From positions 108,749-172,748 of the forward strand of contig MGVW01000035.1 in the NCBI GenBank assembly GCA_001800675.1: a DNA stretch of 64,000 nucleotides, written 5' to 3'. The notes below the pieces were generated by a model. It saw only the letters and a list, made by a program, of their open reading frames with translations. It was not told where the DNA came from and did no database searches. A program made the position numbers and the translations under genes. Numbering within the stretch: the stretch's first letter is position 1; the number at the start of each line of letters is the position of its first letter. Below, one piece after another: positions 25,737-34,377 of this stretch. This DNA is from Euryarchaeota archaeon RBG_13_57_23. GTDB lineage: Archaea; Thermoplasmatota; Thermoplasmata; UBA10834.

Positions 25737-27278
25737 GTGACTGAAATGACCACAGAGGAAGACTCCACCTCGAAGGCCCCCGAGCATCTCGAGGACCTGG
25801 AGACCACAGAGGACATCAAGATCTCGCACGACCCGCTAGAGAGGGTCGTTGGTCAGGAGGAGGCAGTCCGGCTGGCGAGGCTGGCCGCGTCCCAGAAGAG
25901 GCATTTCCTACTCGTGGGTCCGCCCGGAACCGGCAAATCGATGATAGCCCAGGCGCTATCCTTGCACCTTGAGATGCCGACCGAGGAGATCAGGGTGGTC
26001 CACAACCCAGAGAACCCCGAGCGGCCAATCGTCGAGGTGCGAAACAAGGCAGAGGTCGAGAAGGAGCTCGAGACGAAGGGCTTCGCAGAGGGAGAGTTCA
26101 TCGATCCGAAGGAAGCCCCTGTCAACGTTGCTGAACGCTTGGGCTACAGATGCGCCAACTGTGGCACGTACTCTTCCCCTAGAGACGGCTTCTGTCCGAA
26201 ATGCTCCAGGACCAAGGCGGCGCAGGTCAAATCCACACCCAACAACCCGTTCGGGGACCTGTTGGGCGGGCTCGTCGAAGTCACGATGGGGCAGCTCGGA
26301 GGGAGGGATCGCGTCACCACGACCAGGAAACGCTTCGGCAAGGAAGAGGTCGTTGTCTTCGAACGCGCGGGGGAGATGATCAAGGTGCTCGACCAACCCG
26401 CACTCGAAAAGAGGCGCGAACTTGAGAGGGAGAGCCCAAAGAAGGTCATCGTCCCGATAGGGAGAAAGCCTTTCGTGCTCGCCACAGGCGCGAGTGAGGT
26501 CGAACTTCTGGGAGACGTCCGACACGACCCTTACGGAGGACATCCGCAGCTCGGCACGCAGCCTTATGATCGAGTGGTGGCGGGAGCGGTCCACAGCGCA
26601 CATCAAGGAGTCCTGTTCGTGGACGAGCTACCGCACCTGGGCCATCTTCAGAGATTCATTCTGACGGCGATGCAGGAGAAGCGGTTCCCGATAGCCGGGA
26701 GGAACCCGCAGAGCGCTGGAGCCAGCGTGCGCGTGGACAGCGTGCCCTGCGATTTCATATTCGTGGGAGCGTGCAACATCCAGGACCTACCTCACATACT
26801 CTCGCCACTGAGGTCGAGGATAAACGGCGGAGGATACGAGGTGCTGGTGGAGACGGTCATGCCGGACACGGAACACAACCGTTTCAGGATCGCTCAGTTC
26901 GTCGCCCAGGAGATCGTGATGGACACGAGGATACCGCATATGACTCGCGCTGCCGTCCAGGAGATCATCGAAGAGGCGAAGAAGCGCGCGAAGGCCATCG
27001 ACAACAAGGACAAATCGCTAACGCTGAGGCTCAGGGAGCTTGGCGGATTGGTGCGTGCCGCGGGCGACGTCGCTGTCGTGGAAGAGGCGAAGCTGATTGA
27101 GCCGAGGCACATCAAGGATGCTCTCAAGCGTGCCCGTCCCGTCGAGGAACAGATCAAGGAGCGATACGGGAGCTACATGGCCGGAGTGTCCACGGATGTG
27201 AGCACTTCCGAGAAGGAGTCATCTCCATACCATTATTGGAACTACCACGTCCACGACGACAAGAGAGGCTACAGCTGA
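25737..27278 (+). CDS. Lon-like AAA+ ATPase without a protease domain
   Basis: 513 residues. It matches the ATPase half of archaeal LonB (COG1067): VVGQEEAVRLARLA, Walker A GPPGTGKSMIA (61-71), the EFIDPKEAPVN-type insert, then VLFVDELPHLGHLQRFILTAMQ and the AAA lid. Two things differ. Where LonB has membrane spans there is a zinc ribbon (C139-x2-C142-x10-C153-x2-C156). The chain also ends after the lid with a His/Tyr-rich tail, with no Ser-Lys protease domain. It may therefore remodel rather than degrade. GTG start; coupled to dnaG. Confidence 0.85.
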   Translation: MTEMTTEEDSTSKAPEHLEDLETTEDIKISHDPLERVVGQEEAVRLARLAASQKRHFLLVGPPGTGKSMIAQALSLHLEMPTEEIRVVHNPENPERPIVEVRNKAEVEKELETKGFAEGEFIDPKEAPVNVAERLGYRCANCGTYSSPRDGFCPKCSRTKAAQVKSTPNNPFGDLLGGLVEVTMGQLGGRDRVTTTRKRFGKEEVVVFERAGEMIKVLDQPALEKRRELERESPKKVIVPIGRKPFVLATGASEVELLGDVRHDPYGGHPQLGTQPYDRVVAGAVHSAHQGVLFVDELPHLGHLQRFILTAMQEKRFPIAGRNPQSAGASVRVDSVPCDFIFVGACNIQDLPHILSPLRSRINGGGYEVLVETVMPDTEHNRFRIAQFVAQEIVMDTRIPHMTRAAVQEIIEEAKKRAKAIDNKDKSLTLRLRELGGLVRAAGDVAVVEEAKLIEPRHIKDALKRARPVEEQIKERYGSYMAGVSTDVSTSEKESSPYHYWNYHVHDDKRGYS

Positions 27279-27286
27279 GCGCGCAA

Positions 27287-27730
27287 TCAATTCTGCAGGC
27301 TCTTCATCATCTTCCAGGCGTCCTCTCCGTTGCTGTAGAAGTTCTTGATCTCGCCGAAGATGGCGAAACCCTCGCGCTCGTAGAAGGCGATGGCACTCTT
27401 GTTGCTCTTCCTGACCTCGAGTACGACCGTATCGAACCCCTTGGCTCTGCAACTTGCATATAGATCGGCCATCAACACTTTTCCGAGAGACCGTCTCCTG
27501 CTCTCGGGAAGAACTGCGATCATCAACACCCTGGCGACCTTCTGCCCGGTCGGCACGGCAGCCACGAATCCAATTACCTTCCCATCGTCCGTAATGACCA
27601 AGAAACCCTCGCCCCAGAGATTGTGGACAGTCAGGTACAGGGAAGGCGGATAGTTCTCGCCCAAGGACTGGTTCACAACCTCAGCGATCTGAGGAATGTC
27701 CGTCGGCGAGAAGTGGCGCACGAGGGTCAT
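27287..27730 (-). CDS. GNAT-family N-acetyltransferase (RimI-like)
   Basis: 147 residues with the GNAT core: VARVLMIAVLPESRRRSLGKVLM (23 residues spanning the acetyl-CoA-binding beta4/alpha3, about 65-87) and FDTVVLEVRKSNKSAIAFYEREGF (about 98-121), the pattern of N-terminal or ribosomal-protein acetyltransferases. It is convergent with the Lon-like gene (8-base gap) and follows the secreted PLD-fold gene on the same strand after 9 bases. The substrate is unknown. Confidence 0.88.
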   Translation of the reverse strand: MTLVRHFSPTDIPQIAEVVNQSLGENYPPSLYLTVHNLWGEGFLVITDDGKVIGFVAAVPTGQKVARVLMIAVLPESRRRSLGKVLMADLYASCRAKGFDTVVLEVRKSNKSAIAFYEREGFAIFGEIKNFYSNGEDAWKMMKSLQN

Positions 27731-27739
27731 GTGGACCCG

Positions 27740-29887
27740 TCAATCGGATATCCCATGATTAATCTTGCGCGCAAGGTGGACCCCCGCAAGGCTCCCAATA
27801 GCCGCAGCCGCTCCCAAGAGCCACCCGATGTGCTTCTCGAGGAATGACCCCGCTGGCTCGCTATAGGATGGAAGCACGGTGAAGGAGACTACGTCAGTAT
27901 CGCGGTTGCCCCAAGGATCCTCGACCGTCAGCACCGCTCTGTGCTTGCCGGGCTTGAGCGCAATGAATTCCAGTCTTGGAGCTGATCCGTCGACGCTTCC
28001 ATCCGAATACGCATCCCACGACCATGAGGCGATGACATGATCGTCCGTGGAGGAGCTTCCGTTCAGGACAACTCGGTCGCCCAAGCGCACTTCGAAGTCC
28101 TCCCCAGCATCGGCCACTGGCGGCGATTCGTCCCCCAGCCAATCGATAGAGAACGCATTCGAGAAGAAGGATGCGACCTCGAACGAATCAATGACGAGCG
28201 CAAGCTCTCGGTTCCTCGCGAACGAGGCGAAGACCCAGTTGTTACTGGATACCACGCTCAGTCTCTCGTCGATGACGAAACCCTTGTTGTGAAGCAGTCC
28301 TACCGGCCCTTCCAGATCCATCATGCGGAACTCGCTGGCCTCTCCCACAGACGCTGTCTCGGCGCGCAGGTACTCGCAAGTGGCGGTGTTCCGCTCCAGG
28401 TTGAACCAGCTGGAGTCGAACAAGATCCTCGTTGCAGAGCCGTTGCGGACTGACGCTGTGATAGCAGTGACAAGAGGGCTTGTGCACGTGTCGTTCGACC
28501 ACCTCGTGGACCACACGAGATCGCTCTGGAACTGCTCACCAACCACGGATTTGGATTCGGATAGAAATCCACAGATGAACGGTTCGGAATCTGAGCAGTC
28601 AGGAGAGATGTGAACGGAGACCGTCGCGGGACTGCTGGACCGCAGGGGCTCTATCACCCTAGCGGATCGAATTGTTTCCTGAGGGGTTGGTAGTACGGCG
28701 GCTTCGTCGAACCTGGTATCCAGGCGCCATGCCCTGACATCCGGTCGGGTGATCCTTGAATCAGACTCGAAGAGCCGTACCAGATAATCGGCCAACTTCT
28801 GATTCGAGACGAGAGCACCCCAGCCTCTGTTCCCTCTCATCTGGTCTGTTGGGAATGCAGACTCGACGAAGTTTTCCGAGAGGACGACGACCTCCAGACT
28901 GTCGAAGATACCGTACTTAGCGTGCAAGTGGTAGACATGTTGGATGATGTCGTTGCTCGCGTTCCCCGATAGCACGCGCACGTCGGCTCCACTCCTCGTG
29001 AGCACAGAGAGGAACAGTATCTCGTCCTCGCTCAGACCTCCAGCAGGCGCACCATCCACAAGAAGCTGGACAATGACCCCCCGAGATAGTGCCTCGAGGA
29101 GCGAGACACATAGTTCTGCGGAGGACGCCTCGTATGCGCACAACCTCACGCTCTGCTGAGCTCTGCGGACACCATCCATCAGGACCGCGAGCGACGAATC
29201 AGGACTCGTGAATGCTGTCAGGTGCCCAGGTTCGACCTCTACCTGAAGTCCGGGCATATCCGTGTATCCGTACCTGAATTCGCGAAACGGAGTCCAGTCC
29301 GCGCATCTGTCAGTGTCGTGGTAGCCGAGTCCGTTTCGCACTCGCCTTAGCACCTCTCCCTGTTTCGGTGCCGGAATTGGATCCCCCAACCACAGCTGCG
29401 GAGTATCTCCTGGTCGTCCATAACATGCGGAGTCAACGACAGAGCCACCTGGTGCGACAAGAGATATCGCATCACCCAGGTCGCCTAATCTGAAAGTACC
29501 TGCGACCACGGAAGCGGGCCCGGCTTCATCATCAAGAGCAATTGCAGGGCGGTTGTCGAACACGGCAGAGAAGGATGTGGAGTTGAAGGACATTGAGATG
29601 CTCATGCCTGGCGACACCCAACAGTCACGCATGATGGCAACGGTCCCTTCCCCGTCAGTCACAGACCAATTCTTCAAGTTGCACAAGGCGGTTCCCGCAT
29701 TGAACAGGGTTATGTACTCATCGTCACAGAGCCCGCGTGGATAGAACTCACGAATCAGCATCGCTGACGACGAATCTAAGAGACCAGTAACCGTATAATC
29801 TGACGAACCTCCAGGGTGACACGGCGCGAAGACCACGAGGGAAAAGAGCAAGGCCGATGACACCGCCGTGATCCGTACGCGCCGCAT
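27740..29887 (-). CDS. Secreted, membrane-anchored LTD-PLD-PKD protein (phospholipase D superfamily)
   Basis: 715 residues. A Sec signal (ALLFSLVVFAPC, about 12-23) precedes a lamin-tail-like domain (about 40-170; IREFYPRGLCDDEYITLFN). Two PLD-superfamily halves follow with HLHAKYG and LLHNKGF motifs (HxK plus a downstream Ser-x-Asn), then a PKD domain (PPVADAGEDFEVRLGDRV, about 590-675) and a C-terminal membrane helix with a basic tail. The active site should face outward, suggesting an extracellular nuclease or phosphodiesterase. Each half has the His and Lys but a relaxed Asp position. Confidence 0.82.
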   Translation of the reverse strand: MRRVRITAVSSALLFSLVVFAPCHPGGSSDYTVTGLLDSSSAMLIREFYPRGLCDDEYITLFNAGTALCNLKNWSVTDGEGTVAIMRDCWVSPGMSISMSFNSTSFSAVFDNRPAIALDDEAGPASVVAGTFRLGDLGDAISLVAPGGSVVDSACYGRPGDTPQLWLGDPIPAPKQGEVLRRVRNGLGYHDTDRCADWTPFREFRYGYTDMPGLQVEVEPGHLTAFTSPDSSLAVLMDGVRRAQQSVRLCAYEASSAELCVSLLEALSRGVIVQLLVDGAPAGGLSEDEILFLSVLTRSGADVRVLSGNASNDIIQHVYHLHAKYGIFDSLEVVVLSENFVESAFPTDQMRGNRGWGALVSNQKLADYLVRLFESDSRITRPDVRAWRLDTRFDEAAVLPTPQETIRSARVIEPLRSSSPATVSVHISPDCSDSEPFICGFLSESKSVVGEQFQSDLVWSTRWSNDTCTSPLVTAITASVRNGSATRILFDSSWFNLERNTATCEYLRAETASVGEASEFRMMDLEGPVGLLHNKGFVIDERLSVVSSNNWVFASFARNRELALVIDSFEVASFFSNAFSIDWLGDESPPVADAGEDFEVRLGDRVVLNGSSSTDDHVIASWSWDAYSDGSVDGSAPRLEFIALKPGKHRAVLTVEDPWGNRDTDVVSFTVLPSYSEPAGSFLEKHIGWLLGAAAAIGSLAGVHLARKINHGISD

Positions 29888-29943
29888 CGGGACTGAAGAA
29901 GAGAGGAAGACTGAAAACAGGCGCTGCTACACGTACGCTTCGC

Positions 29944-30642
29944 TCAGCGCTTCAATCCTGACACGAGATCGAGGAGAACCGCCTTCCGATCCTTCGCCTT
30001 CACGACGCCGCTGGCAAGAAGCACACCATCGGCTCCAAGTTCTAGTGCCTTAGCGACGTCCCTCCCGTTCTTGACTCCCGCCCCACAGAGCACACCTACA
30101 TTCCTGGAGATCGCCTTGATTGACTCGACTGTGTCCGCCACGATCTTCGGGTTGGCCGTCGTGACCGAGATATCACCGCCAATCAGCTCGGGCGGTTCAA
30201 TGGCGACGAAGTCGGGCTCCATCGCGGCACATGCCTTGCTCACAGCCAAGTTGTTCGTGCACACAATCGACAGAAGCCCGTTCGCCCTGGTCCGATCAAT
30301 GATCTCGTGTATCTCAGATATCCGGAGGCGTCTCTCGGAATGGTTCACCAGCGTCCCGGCGGCGCCCGATGCCTTGGCGTTATCCACAGTCACATGTCCC
30401 GTCGTGCTCCCGGATGGCACGCCGTCCAGATGCTGGGCGAACACCGGTATCTTGACCTTGGAGGCGACGATCGCCAAGTCCATCAGGGGAGGAGCCACGA
30501 CGATGGAGGCTCCCGTCTCGGCGGACACCTGCTCACACAGAGCAGCGATGGCCAGGGCACCCTGTCCGCTGGCTTCTGGATAAGTCTTGAAGTTGACCAC
30601 GATGACCGGCTTGCGGACGCTCAGTGCACCCACCTCACTCAA
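29944..30642 (-). CDS. tpiA: Triosephosphate isomerase (archaeal short form)
   Basis: Interconverts DHAP and glyceraldehyde-3-phosphate. 232 residues, the short archaeal type. Substrate Lys in VVNFKTYPE, catalytic His in LVNHSERR, catalytic Glu in FVAIEPPELIG, phosphate loop CGAGVKNGRDV. The TTG at 30642 overlaps the end of the FBP aldolase/phosphatase gene by 8 bases; GTG 30633 is an alternative. The overlap with the next enzyme of gluconeogenesis makes functional coupling clear. Confidence 0.95.
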   Translation of the reverse strand: MSEVGALSVRKPVIVVNFKTYPEASGQGALAIAALCEQVSAETGASIVVAPPLMDLAIVASKVKIPVFAQHLDGVPSGSTTGHVTVDNAKASGAAGTLVNHSERRLRISEIHEIIDRTRANGLLSIVCTNNLAVSKACAAMEPDFVAIEPPELIGGDISVTTANPKIVADTVESIKAISRNVGVLCGAGVKNGRDVAKALELGADGVLLASGVVKAKDRKAVLLDLVSGLKR

Positions 30643-31771
30643 GAGGCTGCATCCTGGGCTCGAGCTTCTTGAGTATCTCGGGCCTGGTGGTGTACTCGAG
30701 TTCTTCGGGGGACACGATGCCCGGCATGAACGGGCCGTGCCCGCGCATGTACATCGATATCCTCATGGCCTTATTCCGGACGGGGTCCCATTCCTTGCCC
30801 GCAAAGTAGTCAATCGGCTTGTGCTCCCCAGGTTTGGAGCCCGGTGGCTCCGCGGCCTGGATCTTGCCGTTGGTGATCTGAATGCCCAGTGAGCAGACCC
30901 TCGGTGGGCCATCGTAGTACGTCGGGTCGGACTGGTCGACACTGCAGGGGTACCATGCCCCGTAGTGTGAGCCTCTCATCCAACCAGCGACGAGCTGCGG
31001 GAACGCGAAGGGCTGTAGCACCTCGCCCACCGCAGGGAAGCCGGATTGGCATCGGACGAGCATGACCGGGTCGTCCTTTCCGACATACTTTCCGGCGAGG
31101 ATGTTCAGCTTCTCCGTGGATATGACAGCGGCTATGCCCAGTGTGCGGTGCAGTACCCTCTTCACGGCGTACCTCGTCGTGTCGCCTATCAGAGCGAGTA
31201 TGTCGTACAGCTCTGCGGGCGAGCTCATGAGGACCTTCTTATGATCCACGACATCGACTATCTCGAGGTCGTAACCCAAGTGGGCCCTCGGGTCGATGAC
31301 GAGCCCCGTGGTCGTGAACGGGTCCATGAATATCTTGGCGACGGGTAGGGAATAGGCAGCCGGTCCGCACTTGTCCGCCATGAAGACCAGCATCGGCTCA
31401 GTGGGCCGCTCTTCGAACTCCATCTCAGCGGCGCCCGGGCCCTGCCCTCTTACGTTCCCAGAGAAGGCATCGGTAAGCAGATCTTGCCCGGCCGCGTACA
31501 GATGCATCTTCTTGGCCTCGTTCGCGGCGGCCATGAAAACGTTCCATGAGAGCCCGTGTATCTCCTTGTTGTTCTCTCCCTTCCTGTGGGTCATCAGAAG
31601 CTGCATGTCGTCGCCGCACCGGGTTACATAGTAGTCGTTCAGCAGACCGTCTCGAACGGCCTTCCCCAGGAGTTCGGAGGCGATCTCCATCATCCGAGGA
31701 TGCGGGCGAGAATGGCCCGCGATCGATCCGACGTCGGCCTTTATCAGCGATACAGTAACCTTCTCCGGCAT
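30635..31771 (-). CDS. fbp: Bifunctional fructose-1,6-bisphosphate aldolase/phosphatase (type V)
   Basis: The ancestral gluconeogenic enzyme that condenses triose phosphates and dephosphorylates the product to fructose-6-phosphate. 378 residues from ATG 31771, which sits 8 bases after a GGAGG (an in-frame TTG at 31786 lies upstream). Motifs: VSLIKADVGSIAGHSRPH at the N-terminus, GDDMQLLMTH, HGLSWNVF, DPFTTTGL, MRGSHYGAWYP and the catalytic Lys/Tyr region YDGPPRVCSLG. A type V FBPase implies that hexose synthesis matters here. tpiA overlaps downstream. Confidence 0.95.
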   Translation of the reverse strand: MPEKVTVSLIKADVGSIAGHSRPHPRMMEIASELLGKAVRDGLLNDYYVTRCGDDMQLLMTHRKGENNKEIHGLSWNVFMAAANEAKKMHLYAAGQDLLTDAFSGNVRGQGPGAAEMEFEERPTEPMLVFMADKCGPAAYSLPVAKIFMDPFTTTGLVIDPRAHLGYDLEIVDVVDHKKVLMSSPAELYDILALIGDTTRYAVKRVLHRTLGIAAVISTEKLNILAGKYVGKDDPVMLVRCQSGFPAVGEVLQPFAFPQLVAGWMRGSHYGAWYPCSVDQSDPTYYDGPPRVCSLGIQITNGKIQAAEPPGSKPGEHKPIDYFAGKEWDPVRNKAMRISMYMRGHGPFMPGIVSPEELEYTTRPEILKKLEPRMQPLE

Positions 31772-31975
31772 TTCAGCTTCCTCCAAGCAAATTCAGGCGC
31801 TCAGATACTCGGGTCCAGCGGATAAGAGGCTCAGCATATATTAACCGTTTCGAATCCATCAGCGCACTCGCGCCCGCTCGGCTCGGCAGGCATCATCGAC
31901 CAGAGGGGGGATTCGCGAGGTGTGGAAAGGCTTAAACGCGCATAGAACTCTTCGACGCCTGCGAGTGAATAAGAG

Positions 31976-33388
31976 ATGGGGTCCGTAGAGGAGCTCAGGC
32001 CGATTTTCTCGCCGAAATCCATCGCGGTCATCGGAGCTTCCAGAAGCCCCATGAAGATCGGCTACGAGATACTTCAGAACATCCTTGTCCAGGGCTACAC
32101 CGGCAAGATCTACCCGATCAACCCTGAAGTGCCGGAGATCATGGGTCTCAAGGTCCAGCCCAGCGTGCTCGCGGTCAAGGACGATATCGACCTGGCGATC
32201 ATCGCGGTCCCGGCCGAGGCCGTCCCCAAGGTCATGATGGAGTGCGCCAAGAAGAAAGTGAAGGGCGTCATTGTCATTTCCTCCGGGTTCGCGGAGACGG
32301 GCGAGAAAGGTAGATTGCTCGAGGAGGAGATACTCCAGATCGCCCGGAAGGGCAACATGCGGCTCATAGGTCCCAACACACTCGGGTACAAGGACCCGAT
32401 AGACAACCTGGACGCCGCCTTCGTTTTCGGCATGCCACGGCCCGGGGAGATAGCGCTCATCAGCCAGAGCGGCGCACTATGCATTGGCATGGTCTACTAC
32501 GCGAATGGTGAGTACATCGGGCTATCGAGGGTGATCAGCATCGGTAACAAGGCCGACGTCGATGACGCGGACCTGATTGACTACCTCGACCAGGACCCAG
32601 CGACGAAGGTCATCGCCATGTACATCGAGGGCATAAAGGACGGCAAGAAGTTCCTCGACGCTGCGCGCAGATGCCAGAAACCCATTGTGGTCATCAAGGC
32701 CGGAAGGACGCCTGCGGGCTCTGCCGCAGCATCTACTCATACGGGATCTCTCAGCGGTTCTGACATTGTCTACGACTCTGCCTTCAGACAGGTGCACATA
32801 CAGAGGGCGTACGACGTCATAGAGCTTTTCGACTTTGCGCGGGCTCTTGCCTACCAGCCGCCTGCCTTAGGAGGAAGAGTCGGCATCATATCGAACGGTG
32901 GTGGTGCCGGGATCATGACAGCGGATTGGTGCGAATCCGTGGGCCTGAAGGTGCCCAACCTTACCAAGAAGACAATCGACGCGTTGCGGCCACACCTGCC
33001 GTCCATAACCTCTGCAAGGAACCCGCTGGACGTGACTGGAGACGCTAGATTCCACAGGTACCACGCAACTGGCAGCATCATGCTCTCAGACCCGAACATC
33101 GACTCTCTCATAATGGTCTGTGTTCACGCCGGGATCGCAAGGCCTCGGGAGTTTGTCGGAGCCGTGATCAAACTCGTCGGGGATAAGAGGAACCTCAAGA
33201 AACCTATCGTGGCCTGTTGGGTGGGCGGGCCGGAGATCGATGAGGTCGTGCAGGAGTTGAGGGTCAAGAACATACCAGTATACTCCTCGGCGTCGAGGGC
33301 AGCCAAGGCCGTGAAGTGCTTGTACGAGGAAGGGCATCGACTCGAACTGATTGGGAAGAAGAAGCAGGCCAGGGAGAACCATTCGTAG
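31976..33388 (+). CDS. acdA: ADP-forming acyl-CoA synthetase, alpha subunit
   Basis: 470 residues. A CoA-binding Rossmann domain (KSIAVIGASRSPMKIG) leads to a succinyl-CoA-ligase-like region with the phosphorylated His in STHTGSLSGSD (about residue 260), then a third domain. With AcdB it converts acetyl-CoA (or another acyl-CoA) plus ADP and Pi to acid, CoA and ATP. This is the usual energy-yielding step of archaeal peptide fermentation. AcdB is encoded 10 kb away behind the kor operon rather than adjacent. A TATA-like CTTAAACG lies about 42 bases upstream. Confidence 0.94.
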   Translation: MGSVEELRPIFSPKSIAVIGASRSPMKIGYEILQNILVQGYTGKIYPINPEVPEIMGLKVQPSVLAVKDDIDLAIIAVPAEAVPKVMMECAKKKVKGVIVISSGFAETGEKGRLLEEEILQIARKGNMRLIGPNTLGYKDPIDNLDAAFVFGMPRPGEIALISQSGALCIGMVYYANGEYIGLSRVISIGNKADVDDADLIDYLDQDPATKVIAMYIEGIKDGKKFLDAARRCQKPIVVIKAGRTPAGSAAASTHTGSLSGSDIVYDSAFRQVHIQRAYDVIELFDFARALAYQPPALGGRVGIISNGGGAGIMTADWCESVGLKVPNLTKKTIDALRPHLPSITSARNPLDVTGDARFHRYHATGSIMLSDPNIDSLIMVCVHAGIARPREFVGAVIKLVGDKRNLKKPIVACWVGGPEIDEVVQELRVKNIPVYSSASRAAKAVKCLYEEGHRLELIGKKKQARENHS

Positions 33389-33465
33389 ATGGAATTGGAG
33401 ATGCCCACACAGGAGAAGCATGCTCTCCAAAGTATCAAATCCTGACTCGCTATCGCCCTCACATC

Positions 33466-34362
33466 ATGCCTCCAAGGAAGGCAGTATTGGCCACCTCGGC
33501 AGCAGCTCTCTCGGCGGTCGCTTTATGGGGCCTCGCATTTCCCTTGATCCAGATCGGACTCGAGAGCTTCTCACCGATATTGCTCGGGTTCGTGAGGTTC
33601 GTTCTCGCCTCGGCGCTCATGCTCGTCGTGCTTCTATGGAAGTACAAAGCGAGTGATATTGTTCGCGTCTTCCGGAGCGAGTGGAAGCCTCTGCTCGCCC
33701 TCGGCCTGCTCTACGTCACGATACCCAATATTGCCCAGAACATCGGCCTGCAGTACGGCACCTCGTCGATAGCATCGGTCATTCAGTCCTCCGGCCCTGT
33801 GATGACGCTCCTGTTCGCGGTCATGCTGCTCAGCGAGAAGCTGACGAAGACGAAGGCAGTGGGCACCGCGGTCGCCATGTTCGGGACCCTGTTGCTGGTG
33901 GCGAGCGGGGGCATCTCGCTGGAGGATGAGGATTTTGTGGGCAACGTGTTCATACTCATATCGGCCGCGTCCTACGGCCTCGCCTGGGTGTCTGCGAAGC
34001 GGATGCTGGAGAGGAACCCGCCGCTCCTCATCATAGGACTCTCGCTCGCGTTCGGCACTGCGGTGCTGGCGCTAGCGGTCCCGTTCGACAGCGATTTGAG
34101 ATTCGAGCTGGACTCCATGTCCGTGCTCAACATCCTGATTCTCGGATTCCTCTGCGGGGCCGTCTCATCCGTGCTATACCTGTCATCTCTCGAGCACGAG
34201 GAGGTCTCGAGGATGGCGTTCTTCATCTACCTCATGCCGGTGTTCGCCTCGTTCTTTGCTTGGCTGCTGAGGGACGAGGTGGTCGAGTCCTGGACCGCGC
34301 TGTGCGGTGTGATAATCGTTATCGGCATAGTCGTGGCGAACCGAAACGGTGCGCGAGCCTAG
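33466..34362 (+). CDS. EamA/DMT-superfamily transporter
   Basis: 298 residues, about ten membrane helices in two homologous halves (EamA repeats), typical of drug/metabolite transporters. It starts at ATG 33466 (MPPRKAVLATSAAALSAVAL); the open frame upstream overlaps acdA and is not credible. RFVLASALMLVV, TSSIASVIQSSGPVMTLL and the C-terminal FFAWLLRDEVVESW are family signatures. The substrate cannot be read from sequence. It is convergent with the antiporter gene. Confidence 0.88.
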   Translation: MPPRKAVLATSAAALSAVALWGLAFPLIQIGLESFSPILLGFVRFVLASALMLVVLLWKYKASDIVRVFRSEWKPLLALGLLYVTIPNIAQNIGLQYGTSSIASVIQSSGPVMTLLFAVMLLSEKLTKTKAVGTAVAMFGTLLLVASGGISLEDEDFVGNVFILISAASYGLAWVSAKRMLERNPPLLIIGLSLAFGTAVLALAVPFDSDLRFELDSMSVLNILILGFLCGAVSSVLYLSSLEHEEVSRMAFFIYLMPVFASFFAWLLRDEVVESWTALCGVIIVIGIVVANRNGARA

Positions 34363-34377
34363 GGACGACTGCTTCCC

